Shown: in pieces, positions 54,375-62,258 of the stretch | Position numbering within the stretch: position 1 is the first letter of the stretch | Layout of the letters: the number at the start of each line of letters is the position of its first letter | The notes under the pieces: model-generated | The model's input: the letters and a program-made list of their open reading frames with translations, nothing else | Told to the model about the DNA's origin: nothing | Database searches by the model: none | Position numbers and translations under genes: made by a program | Assembly: GCF_014648035.1 (NCBI RefSeq) | Contig: NZ_BMQI01000022.1 | Location: 1 to 64,000 of the forward strand | Direction: 5' to 3' | DNA from: Shewanella algicola | GTDB lineage: Bacteria; Pseudomonadota; Gammaproteobacteria; Enterobacterales; Shewanellaceae | DNA: 64,000 bases

Positions 54375-55190
54375 CTATCTCTGCTGGCATAAACCACAAA
54401 ATACCGTGGTGCGTTGTCCTAATTTTATTTCACTTAATATATTACCGCATTGGGTGCAGGTTTCGTTGCCTCGGCCGTAAACATGTAGCTTTTGGGCAAA
54501 ATAACCTGGTTTTCCGTCGGCATTGGTAAAGTCTTTTAAGGTGGTACCACCTTGTTTGATGGCGTGGGCTAAAATCTGTTTTACCTCGCTGACTAACACG
54601 GTTAATCGTTCGATATCAATTTTTCCGGCCTCTGCTTGTGGGTGAATACCTGCGGCGAATAGGGCTTCGTTGGCGTAAATATTACCGACACCGACCACAA
54701 TGTGGTTATCCATTAGGCATAATTTGATGGCTTTTTTCTTTCCGGCGAGAGCGGCCTGTAACTGTTGTGGGGTAAACGCTGGGCTTAATGGTTCTGGGCC
54801 CAATTTCGACAATAATGGATGGGCGTCTTCGGGTAACTCATACCATAGCCAAGCACCAAAACGCCTTGGGTCATTAAATCGTAGCATCCGGCCGTTATCT
54901 AGGACTAAGTCTATATGGTCATGTTTTTCTACTGGCGTATTGCGCGGCAAAATGCGTAAACTTCCTGACATCCCTAAGTGAACAATAGCCATACCCGCAT
55001 CGGTGTCGATGAGTAAATATTTGGCTCGGCGGCGTACATTGTTAATGCGTTGGCCGACAATGTTTTGTGCTACATCAGGTACGGGCCAGCGTAGTGATCC
55101 GTTACGCACAATGAGCTCACTTACCGTTTGTTCAATAAGGTAAGGGCTGATCCCTTGTCGGGTGACTTCAACTTCTGGTAATTCAGGCAT
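54375..55190 (-). CDS. mutM: Formamidopyrimidine-DNA glycosylase
   Basis: MutM (Fpg) removes 8-oxoguanine and formamidopyrimidines and nicks the site. The 271-residue protein keeps the catalytic [15 protein letters not shown]-terminus (Pro2, Glu3), [15 protein letters not shown] near residue 170, and the zinc finger [25 protein letters not shown] at the C-terminus. It follows the unknown membrane-anchored gene by nine bases on the same strand. Confidence 0.98.
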   Translation of the reverse strand: MPELPEVEVTRQGISPYLIEQTVSELIVRNGSLRWPVPDVAQNIVGQRINNVRRRAKYLLIDTDAGMAIVHLGMSGSLRILPRNTPVEKHDHIDLVLDNGRMLRFNDPRRFGAWLWYELPEDAHPLLSKLGPEPLSPAFTPQQLQAALAGKKKAIKLCLMDNHIVVGVGNIYANEALFAAGIHPQAEAGKIDIERLTVLVSEVKQILAHAIKQGGTTLKDFTNADGKPGYFAQKLHVYGRGNETCTQCGNILSEIKLGQRTTVFCGLCQQR

Positions 55191-55199
55191 AAATACTCG

Positions 55200-55658
55200 T
55201 TATTTTGATTGAGATGACACACTGAGAACAGGCTGTAAATCAGCGCGTAAGCTTGGTGGCACTTGATACCAATTTTGATTTGATGATTGCAATAGGCCAT
55301 CATCGGGGAAATAACGCCATTGCTGTACTGTGTGTATATTACTAATTGCGATAGTGACAATTTGTTCGTTTGACCCGTGTTTAGGTTCAACGGTTAATGG
55401 CGACACACTAATATTTTGCCAAGCCTGAGCCCATTGTTGGCAGTTAAGGACTTGCTCGTGACACCACCACTTATCTTCTTTTTTACTCAGCCAGATGTCA
55501 TCGAGATGTAATTGTACTAATGGAAGTTGAGGGTCAAATAAAGCGACGACATCATCGGGGACATTTGCGGTTTTGTCATCAATAAATGACAACACACTAA
55601 TCATAAAGACACTGGCACCGATAATAATGTAGTTCCAATTTTTTCGAGAAAGCGCCAT
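55200..55658 (-). CDS. Unrecognised membrane-anchored protein upstream of mutM
   Basis: I do not recognise this 152-residue protein. It has one N-terminal transmembrane helix (WNYIIIGASVFMISVLSFID) and then a probably periplasmic domain rich in Trp, Gln and Asp (QLHLDDIWLSKKEDKWWCHEQ, LNCQQWAQAWQ) with two cysteines that may form a disulfide. It lies nine bases upstream of mutM and may be cotranscribed with it. No enzyme motif is visible. Confidence 0.75.
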   Translation of the reverse strand: MALSRKNWNYIIIGASVFMISVLSFIDDKTANVPDDVVALFDPQLPLVQLHLDDIWLSKKEDKWWCHEQVLNCQQWAQAWQNISVSPLTVEPKHGSNEQIVTIAISNIHTVQQWRYFPDDGLLQSSNQNWYQVPPSLRADLQPVLSVSSQSK

Positions 55659-55883
55659 AACAGAGTCCTTTTTATTTGATGTAGCTGTATGTTTTTAGTG
55701 TATCACTCAGGCAATAAAAAACGAATCTAGCACAGCAAGACTCTAGCGGGTTACCAGGGGGTGACTACCGTTATACGATTGCCGTGGGGATTTTGATTAG
55801 CGAGAAAGAGAGTGGTTGAGAGGTAAAGTATAACGTTGCTCGACAATCAATGCGCATTGCAATGATTGTCGAGGCTTGAAGGC

Positions 55884-57701
55884 TTAAAGCAAATCAGCAA
55901 AAGGTTGAATAAACACACTTTCGCCAGCAGGAATCGTTGCGGTATCGTCAGCAATAACAATAAGACAATTGGCATTGACCATTGAATTCAGCATTCCCGA
56001 GCCTTGTGCTCCGGTGGTTTCAACTTGAATTTGGCCGTTATCAGCAATGCTATATACGCCGCGCAAAAACTCAGTTCTTCCGGTTTTGCTTCGCAGCGGT
56101 TGAGCCGCAATCGCAGGTATAAATTGTGGTTGCCATTGGGTTTCGCCAGCCAATTTACGAATAGCCGGTTGAACAAATTGCATAAATGACACCATCACAG
56201 CGACAGGATTGCCGGGTAAGCCAAAAAACAGACTCTGGTCAATTTTACCCACGGCTAAAGGGCGGCCTGGACGCATATTGATGCGCCAAAAATGAGTACT
56301 ACCGACGTTGGCCAGTGCCATTTTGATGTAATCTGCATTACCTACAGAGACACCGCCTGAGCTGATAACGATATCCGCTTTTGTTGCGGCATCGCTTAAT
56401 GTGCTCGTCAGTGTTTGTTCATTATCGTCGATAATACCGAGATCAATCACCTGACACCCTAGTTTTTTCGCCATCGACAAAATGGTGTAGCGGTTAGCAT
56501 CGTAAATGCAGTTAGGTTTTAACTCTTCTCCTGGTTGGCTAACTTCATCACCCGTCGAAAATACTGCGACAATAGGGCGTTTAAAAATCGGCAGCCGATT
56601 AAAACCAAGTGATGCCATTAAACCAAGCTCTGCAGCTCCTAGTCGGCTACCGGCCGCTAATGCCACTTCACCTTGGGCAATGTCTTCTCCTGCAAGGCGT
56701 ACATGTTGGCCTTGGGTGATTTGCTCAGGTTCAAGTAAGGTTAATAGGTTATCTTGCTCTTGAGTCAGCTCGCGCGCTTGAATGGTGTCAGCACCTTGTG
56801 GCACGGTAGCACCAGTCATAATGCGTACCGCTTCACCTGACTGTAAAACATTAGGGTAATGATGACCTGCCAATACTTCGGCAACCACTTTAAGTGGCGT
56901 TTTTGATAGGTTATCAAACGCAAAAGCATACCCATCCATTGCTGAGTTTGTTTGTTGCGGTACGTTAATTTCTGAAATGATATCGTGTGCCAGTACGCGA
57001 TTATCAATATCAATTAAGTCGACGAGTTCGGTTTCGCGTGTTGGTGCCACCTGGCTAAGTACTGTGCTAATGCCCTGTGAGACACTGATGCCTTGCTCTG
57101 AACCCGTAGGTTGTGGAATGTCTGCATCGTTAAAACAAATCGGTAATTGCGCCTTTGGTGCTTGCCAATTGTTTTTGTAACGCTCTACAAAATCAGCGAT
57201 TTGTGCCACGTTATTTAAATCTAATCGTGTCAATGAGTCAGGCACTTGCGTGTCTTCGCAGCAGGCAATTGCAACGATATTTTCATCGTGAACATGGATC
57301 AACGGCTTGTTGTGCGCAGCGCGGTGCAGTTCAATTTTGGGTAATGCCAGTTTTTTAAAACCTTCAACTAATACAATATCGACTTTATCTGCTTCAATTT
57401 GGCGAAGTAGGTGTTGTAGTTTTGGGTCATCCTCAACGGGATCTTCCGTCATCAACGCCCAGCGCACATGAGACGCAACAAGCACTTGTTTTGCACCTGC
57501 TTTACGCATTTCGAAACTGTCTTTACCAGGGATATCAACATCAAAATTATGATGCGCATGTTTAATAACCGCTAAGCGAATACCACGCTGGTTAAGTGCT
57601 GGAATAAGTTGTTTTAATAGCGTGGTTTTACCCGTGCCACTGTATGCACAAAACCCTAGAACGGGAATAGGTAATGGATTACTAAAAACTACAGTCATCA
57701 T
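55884..57701 (-). CDS. moeA: MobB–MoeA fusion: MGD adaptor and molybdopterin molybdotransferase
   Basis: The 605-residue protein joins two molybdenum-cofactor proteins. Residues about 1–165 are MobB, with P-loop GFCAYSGTGKTTLLKQL, KHAHHNFDVD and VEGFKKLALPKIELHR. Residues about 200–605 are MoeA: NSAMDGYAFAFDNL, GEAVRIMTGATVPQGADTI, VFSTGDEVSQPGE, ISSGGVSVGNADYIK and FFGLPGNPVAVMVSF. MoeA inserts molybdate into MPT-AMP; MobB helps MobA make the guanine dinucleotide form. Such fusions are known in Shewanella-type bacteria. It is the last gene of the tup–mob operon, 15 bases after mobA. Confidence 0.94.
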   Translation of the reverse strand: MMTVVFSNPLPIPVLGFCAYSGTGKTTLLKQLIPALNQRGIRLAVIKHAHHNFDVDIPGKDSFEMRKAGAKQVLVASHVRWALMTEDPVEDDPKLQHLLRQIEADKVDIVLVEGFKKLALPKIELHRAAHNKPLIHVHDENIVAIACCEDTQVPDSLTRLDLNNVAQIADFVERYKNNWQAPKAQLPICFNDADIPQPTGSEQGISVSQGISTVLSQVAPTRETELVDLIDIDNRVLAHDIISEINVPQQTNSAMDGYAFAFDNLSKTPLKVVAEVLAGHHYPNVLQSGEAVRIMTGATVPQGADTIQARELTQEQDNLLTLLEPEQITQGQHVRLAGEDIAQGEVALAAGSRLGAAELGLMASLGFNRLPIFKRPIVAVFSTGDEVSQPGEELKPNCIYDANRYTILSMAKKLGCQVIDLGIIDDNEQTLTSTLSDAATKADIVISSGGVSVGNADYIKMALANVGSTHFWRINMRPGRPLAVGKIDQSLFFGLPGNPVAVMVSFMQFVQPAIRKLAGETQWQPQFIPAIAAQPLRSKTGRTEFLRGVYSIADNGQIQVETTGAQGSGMLNSMVNANCLIVIADDTATIPAGESVFIQPFADLL

Positions 57702-57716
57702 GAACCTCTTAATAGA

Positions 57717-58307
57717 TTACTTGGCAATTTGCTGGGCGAGTTGCTGTTTTTGTTCTGGCGTATTGACGTTAACAAAGGCATTAGGTTGGTCCGCAAAACT
57801 CTCAATAGCTACTTGATGTTGGCGATACCAAAAATCAATCTTACGTTCACCAGCATCTAAAAAAGCCTGCATTGATTCGGCTAACTGGGGTTTCAGTAAT
57901 AACACGACAGGTTGTTCACGTTCACCATCGCTGGCTACGGCAATATCAGCATTTTTCTCGGTCAGGGCAGCTAACAAGCGCTGCGCTAAGTCGTCTGGGA
58001 GCATTGGGCAATCGCAAGGCACAACTAATAAATACTCGGCTTGAGTTTGTTTTAATGCTGTGACCATGCCCGCTAAAGGACCTAAATAGCCACTGTCTTC
58101 GTCGCTAAACACGCGATAACCCCATTGTTCATACTGTGCTTGGTTACGGTTAGCATTAATCATAATGTTATCGACTTGGCTGCTGAGCTTATCGAGTGTG
58201 TGGCAAATCATGGCTTGGCCATTAAGATCCACTAAGCCTTTGTCATTGCCGCCCATGCGCCGAGCCATGCCGCCCGCTAAAATAACTGCGTCAATCTGTG
58301 GTGCCAT
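57717..58307 (-). CDS. mobA: Molybdenum cofactor guanylyltransferase MobA
   Basis: MobA attaches GMP from GTP to molybdopterin, giving the MGD cofactor used by DMSO-reductase-family enzymes. From ATG 58307 it is 196 residues, with [23 protein letters not shown] at the start and [16 protein letters not shown] near residue 95. The upstream frame to 58424 is inside tupC and not family-like. The start overlaps the tupC stop region by 17 bases, implying translational coupling to the transporter. Confidence 0.95.
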   Translation of the reverse strand: MAPQIDAVILAGGMARRMGGNDKGLVDLNGQAMICHTLDKLSSQVDNIMINANRNQAQYEQWGYRVFSDEDSGYLGPLAGMVTALKQTQAEYLLVVPCDCPMLPDDLAQRLLAALTEKNADIAVASDGEREQPVVLLLKPQLAESMQAFLDAGERKIDFWYRQHQVAIESFADQPNAFVNVNTPEQKQQLAQQIAK

Positions 58308-59043
58308 AATGTAATTCCGTTGTATTAGTCTGATGCACAGTTTCTGCTGCAGGAACATGCATACTGGTATGAATGGTACGTTGTTTAATATGCCAATGTT
58401 GTTGACATAATGCGGTGAGACCACAGATTTGGTGACTGCTCATCAGCAGGCCCGTGCCATCTTGTTTTAACTGATTAATCATAGCAAGCACTAAGCGTTG
58501 CGATTGTTTATCCATATTTGAAATGGGCTCGTCTAACATGAGCAGCTTGGGCTGAATAATCCACGCCCTAGCAATAGCCAATCTTTGCCGCTCTCCACCC
58601 GATAAGTCGCTTGCATTGTGGTTAAGTAAATCTCCAAGCTGCGCCATATCAACGGCTTGAGCAATTCGTTTATTGCGCTCACTGACGGGTATTTTCAATT
58701 GGCTTAACGCGTACGTTAAATTGTATTTTACAGAACCTTCAAATAAATAAGGGTGCTGATGCAAATACACCGCTTTGCCAAATAAGTTGTCAAGCTGCCA
58801 CCAAGGCTTAGAGGCAAATCCTTGGCTAATAACTTGCCCTTGGGTTGGGGTCATTAATCCTGCCAAAATTTTCATTAAGGTAGACTTCCCCGAACCATTA
58901 TCACCTTGCAGGTAAATGACATCGCCTTGTTTAAATGTCAGTTCGGGTACGTTAAATAGGGTATTTTGTTTAAACTTCATCAGCAAATTGTGCGCGCTAA
59001 TTTGTACGGCTTGCTGTTCTTGTAATGTATCTGAAATCATCAT
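58291..59043 (-). CDS. tupC: Tungstate-type ABC transporter ATP-binding protein
   Basis: The ATPase of a TupABC importer, 250 residues: Walker [16 protein letters not shown] near residue 47, signature [15 protein letters not shown] near residue 146, Walker [13 protein letters not shown] and switch SSHQI. It starts one base after the tupB stop codon. Its end overlaps mobA. Tungstate rather than molybdate specificity is taken from TupA; TupC alone does not decide it. Confidence 0.92.
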   Translation of the reverse strand: MMISDTLQEQQAVQISAHNLLMKFKQNTLFNVPELTFKQGDVIYLQGDNGSGKSTLMKILAGLMTPTQGQVISQGFASKPWWQLDNLFGKAVYLHQHPYLFEGSVKYNLTYALSQLKIPVSERNKRIAQAVDMAQLGDLLNHNASDLSGGERQRLAIARAWIIQPKLLMLDEPISNMDKQSQRLVLAMINQLKQDGTGLLMSSHQICGLTALCQQHWHIKQRTIHTSMHVPAAETVHQTNTTELHYGTTD

Positions 59044-59044
59044 C

Positions 59045-59752
59045 CTAATGACTCCTTGGGAGGGCTTTGCCTCGCAATGAACCCAAAATGAAGTTTAGCA
59101 CTAAGGCGAGTATGAGTAACACTAATCCCAAGGCAATGGCTTGAGCAAAATCGCCCTTGCTGGTTTCAAGTGCTATAGCTGTGGGAATATTACGAGTAAC
59201 ATCCATAATATTACCACCGACCATCATAGAACAGCCCACTTCAGTCAAAATTCGGCTAAAACCAGCAACAATGGCTAATAAGAGTGGTACTCGTAATTCC
59301 CGACATAATGTCCAAACTGCACGTAACCAGGAGGCGCCTAGCGTTCGGGAAGTTTCCCAAGCTCGGCGATCGACACTGGAAAAAGCCGCTTGAGATAAGG
59401 CTATTAATACGGGAGCACAAATGAGCATTTGCCCTAAAATCATGCCTTTTTGGGTAAATAGCCATTTTAAATCACCCAAAACACCATTACGAGTCAATAA
59501 CAAATACACCAATAAACCAATCACAACAGTTGGAATAGATTGTAGCGTTTGCACTAAATTTATAACGATCCATCGGCCACGAAAATGGCTAAAGGCAAGG
59601 ATGAAACCTAAGATAATCGACGGGATAATAGTGATCAGCAGCGCCGCAAAAGACACCGAAAATGAAATGTTAATAATGGCCCATACATCAGGGTCGAAAG
59701 ATAGCAGCAAGCTAAATGCTTGCTGCAATAGGGCTAACCAGCCTTCACTCAT
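59045..59752 (-). CDS. tupB: Tungstate-type ABC transporter permease
   Basis: The 235-residue membrane subunit of a Tup-type oxyanion importer, with about five to six helices. VQTLQSIPTVVIGLLVYLLLT and the EAA-like ETSRTLGASWLRAVWTLCRELRVPLLLAIVAGFSRILTEVGC loop identify the TupB group, as does GGNIMDVTRNIPTAIALET. Start overlaps the tupA stop codon by four bases (ATGA). Confidence 0.94.
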   Translation of the reverse strand: MSEGWLALLQQAFSLLLSFDPDVWAIINISFSVSFAALLITIIPSIILGFILAFSHFRGRWIVINLVQTLQSIPTVVIGLLVYLLLTRNGVLGDLKWLFTQKGMILGQMLICAPVLIALSQAAFSSVDRRAWETSRTLGASWLRAVWTLCRELRVPLLLAIVAGFSRILTEVGCSMMVGGNIMDVTRNIPTAIALETSKGDFAQAIALGLVLLILALVLNFILGSLRGKALPRSH

Positions 59753-60573
59753 TTCTTATAAGTTGCCTTAAACAATTGCTCTCCTTGCACGGTGAACTCG
59801 TTAATCATAGTTTGTGTCGCAGGACTAATAAACCAATCGCTTAATGCTTTTGCGCCTTTATGATTTAAATCTGGGTATTTTGCAGGGTTAATCAACATAA
59901 TTTGGTAAGGGTTGGCTAACGCTGCGCCACCTTCAAAGCTAATGTTAAGATTTAGTTTAGCTTTATAGGCAATATATGTTCCACGGTCTGTTAATGTATA
60001 CGCTTGTAACTCATCAGCCATCAATAAGGTTTTACCCATGCCTTGGCCAACAGAAGTATAACCGTTAAAATCAGGTGTTACGCCCGCATTTTTCCAAATC
60101 GCAAGTTCTTTCATGTTGGTGCCAGAATTATCACCACGAGAAACAAATTTACTTGGCTTATGAGCTATTTTGCCGAAAGCTTCAGCGACATCTTTGCTTG
60201 ATTTTGCCGCAGCAGGGTCATTTTTAGGCCCTAATACAATAAAATCGTTTTCCATAATGCCACGAGGTTCAATACCAAAACCGTCAGCAACAAATTTTGC
60301 TTCGGCGGCAGGGGCATGAGTCATGACTACATCAACATCTCCCTGGCTTGCCAGTTTTAATGCTTTACCTGTACCAGTGGCAATCACTTGTACAGTGTAA
60401 CCTGACTCGGCTTCAAATTTAGGTAAAATTGCACCTAATAAGCCTGAATTTTCAGTACTGGTCGTTGTTGCGAGTTTAATCACTTCACCAGCTAGAGCGA
60501 CTGGGCTGAACATCGCACTGCTAAACACTGTAGCGGCTAACAACATACTGACACTTGCTTTGAGTTTTAACAT
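59749..60573 (-). CDS. tupA: Tungstate-binding periplasmic protein
   Basis: The substrate-binding protein of the importer, 274 residues with a signal peptide (SMLLAATVFSSAMFSPVALA). The oxyanion-binding TTTSTENSGLL motif directly follows it, as in TupA; DVVMTHAPAAE, RGDNSGTNMKELAIW and YTLTDRGTYIAYK are further family segments. TupA proteins bind tungstate tightly; molybdate may also be bound. ATG 60573 is chosen because AAGGA lies six bases upstream; ATG 60579 touches that site. It heads tupABC–mobA–mobB/moeA. Confidence 0.95.
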   Translation of the reverse strand: MLKLKASVSMLLAATVFSSAMFSPVALAGEVIKLATTTSTENSGLLGAILPKFEAESGYTVQVIATGTGKALKLASQGDVDVVMTHAPAAEAKFVADGFGIEPRGIMENDFIVLGPKNDPAAAKSSKDVAEAFGKIAHKPSKFVSRGDNSGTNMKELAIWKNAGVTPDFNGYTSVGQGMGKTLLMADELQAYTLTDRGTYIAYKAKLNLNISFEGGAALANPYQIMLINPAKYPDLNHKGAKALSDWFISPATQTMINEFTVQGEQLFKATYKK

Positions 60574-60617
60574 TTCCATTCCTTGTTGTATTAATGACCA
60601 GAATTCATCTACTTAAT

Positions 60618-60627
60618 CAAATTGTCC
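60618..60627. repeat. First copy of a 10-bp repeat flanking the tupA promoter
   Basis: CAAATTGTCC occurs here in the tupA leader and again, identically and in the same orientation, at 60759–60768 on the other side of the candidate sigma-54 promoter. An inverted pair TTAAGC/GCTTAA at 60628–60648 follows it in the leader. Confidence 0.5.
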
Positions 60628-60662
60628 TTAAGCGATTTTTTTGCTTAATTACCAAAGCCATA

Positions 60663-60678
60663 AGCAAATTAAATGCCA
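60663..60678 (-). promoter_or_regulatory. Candidate sigma-54 promoter of tupA
   Basis: On the minus strand the sequence is TGGCAT-TTAAT-TTGCT, differing from the sigma-54 consensus TGGCAC-N5-TTGCW at one position. The GG and GC dinucleotides are 12 bases apart as required. The predicted start is about 60652, near 80 bases before tupA. The adjacent divergent gene encodes an NtrC-type activator. Confidence 0.72.
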
Positions 60679-60756
60679 AATGGAATTTATGCAAATACAG
60701 TTCACGGCTAAAATCGAAACTGTGAGCTCGATCTCAAGCTTAAGCAAATTATTTTA

Positions 60757-60768
60757 GACAAATTGTCC
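60757..60768. promoter_or_regulatory. Candidate enhancer site upstream of the sigma-54 promoter
   Basis: GACAAATTGTC is a perfect 11-bp palindrome, roughly 105–115 bases upstream of the predicted tupA start, a normal distance for an NtrC-type activator. It contains the second copy of the CAAATTGTCC repeat. Confidence 0.45.
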
Positions 60769-60866
60769 CATGATCACTTTTCTGTGGTTCATAGTGACCC
60801 TGTTGGTTGAATTCAATGCTAAAGTGAGTCTAAGCGAGTCAAAATGTCCTAATGTAGAGTCTACTT

Positions 60867-62258
60867 ATGAGTCCAGATGTACATATAAACCCTATAGCAC
60901 ACACTACCATGTCGGTTTTAATCGTTGATGATGAACCCGGCATGCGCAGCTTTTTAAAAAAAGCGTTAACTAAAAAGTTTGCTTTAGTTGAAACCGCATC
61001 CACCATAGCAGAAGCTGAAGCGATTCGTAGTCAGGGCCATTTTGATTTATTAGTTGTTGATATTCGATTGCCTGATCGCTCAGGTATTGAGTGGCATGAA
61101 GCGTTAAATGATCCAGACAGACAGTCAGACATTATTTTTATGACGGGCTATGCCGACATGGATGTTGCGATTAAAGCACTGAGGGCTGGCGCGTCAGATT
61201 TTATTATGAAGCCATTCCACCTTGAGCAAATGATGACTGCTGTTGATCGTTGCATCGAGAAGCGCTCATTAAAGCGTGAAAACTTTATGTTACGGCGTGA
61301 GCTTGCCCATGGGCAGTCGTCCAACATTATTGGAAATAGCGAAGCCATTCGCGATGTTAAACAGGTTATTGAACGCATTGCGCCAACCAATGCAGTGGTT
61401 CTCATCGAAGGAGAATCTGGCACGGGTAAAGAACTAGTGGCCAGACAATTACATCAACTCAGTGGCCGTAGCGGGGCATTTGTACCCGTAAACTGTGGTG
61501 CCATAGCACCAGAGTTATTGGCCAGTGAGTTATTTGGTCATACCGCCGGCGCATTTACCGGTGCTAAAGGAATGCGTGAGGGTCTATTTAGCTATGCCTC
61601 TGGTGGTACTATCTTTTTAGATGAAATTGGCGAAATGCCAATGAACATGCAAACCGCACTGTTACGAGTGCTTGAAGAACGCACCATTAGACCTGTCGGC
61701 AGCGAAAAAGAAATAGAAATTGATGTGCGTGTGGTTGCCGCAACTAATCGGTTATTGATTGATGAAGTTGAGGCTGGGCGTTTTCGTCGAGATTTATTTT
61801 ATCGTTTAAACGTGCTCAATATTGTCATTCCTTCGTTGCGCTCTCGTCCTGAAGATGTGGTCGAACTGACCCATTACTTTACATTACAGTTGTCACAAGA
61901 GTTGGGTATCAAAGACATTATTTGGAGCCATGAAGATCTACAAGTACTTCAGCAATACGATTGGCCGGGCAATATTCGTGAACTACGCAATATGATTGAA
62001 CGTTGTATTTTATTGGGTAAACCCCCAGCTGAATATTGGAAAAAACCTGTCGTCACCGTGATCCCAGAAGCAATGGGATACCCTTTAGATTGGCCATTAA
62101 AAGAAGTCGAAAAGCAGCATGTTACCCAGGTTGTAGATGCCCATAATGGTAATAAATCTGCAGCCGCTCGAGATCTCGGTGTCTCGCGCAAAACTCTGGA
62201 TCGTAAATACAAAGAGTGGGCGAGCTTTGATGATGATACTGATGGAGAAGCGCAATAG
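60867..62258 (+). CDS. Sigma-54-dependent two-component response regulator (NtrC family)
   Basis: A 463-residue activator. The receiver (about residues 15–130) has LIVDDEPG and the phosphoacceptor in LLVVDIRLPDRSG; the AAA+ domain has Walker A EGESGTGKELVAR, the sigma-54-contacting GAFTGAKG and Walker B IFLDEIGEMP; the Fis-type helix-turn-helix reads NKSAAARDLGVSRKTLDRKY. The predicted start is ATG 60867; an ATG at 60909 is a possible alternative. It is divergent from tupA and overlaps the kinase gene downstream by one base. Confidence 0.95.
   Translation: MSPDVHINPIAHTTMSVLIVDDEPGMRSFLKKALTKKFALVETASTIAEAEAIRSQGHFDLLVVDIRLPDRSGIEWHEALNDPDRQSDIIFMTGYADMDVAIKALRAGASDFIMKPFHLEQMMTAVDRCIEKRSLKRENFMLRRELAHGQSSNIIGNSEAIRDVKQVIERIAPTNAVVLIEGESGTGKELVARQLHQLSGRSGAFVPVNCGAIAPELLASELFGHTAGAFTGAKGMREGLFSYASGGTIFLDEIGEMPMNMQTALLRVLEERTIRPVGSEKEIEIDVRVVAATNRLLIDEVEAGRFRRDLFYRLNVLNIVIPSLRSRPEDVVELTHYFTLQLSQELGIKDIIWSHEDLQVLQQYDWPGNIRELRNMIERCILLGKPPAEYWKKPVVTVIPEAMGYPLDWPLKEVEKQHVTQVVDAHNGNKSAAARDLGVSRKTLDRKYKEWASFDDDTDGEAQ

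Noticed and set aside
58308..58424. Longer mobA start inside tupC
   Set aside because: MobA proteins begin directly before the LAGGxxxRMGG motif, which matches ATG 58307.
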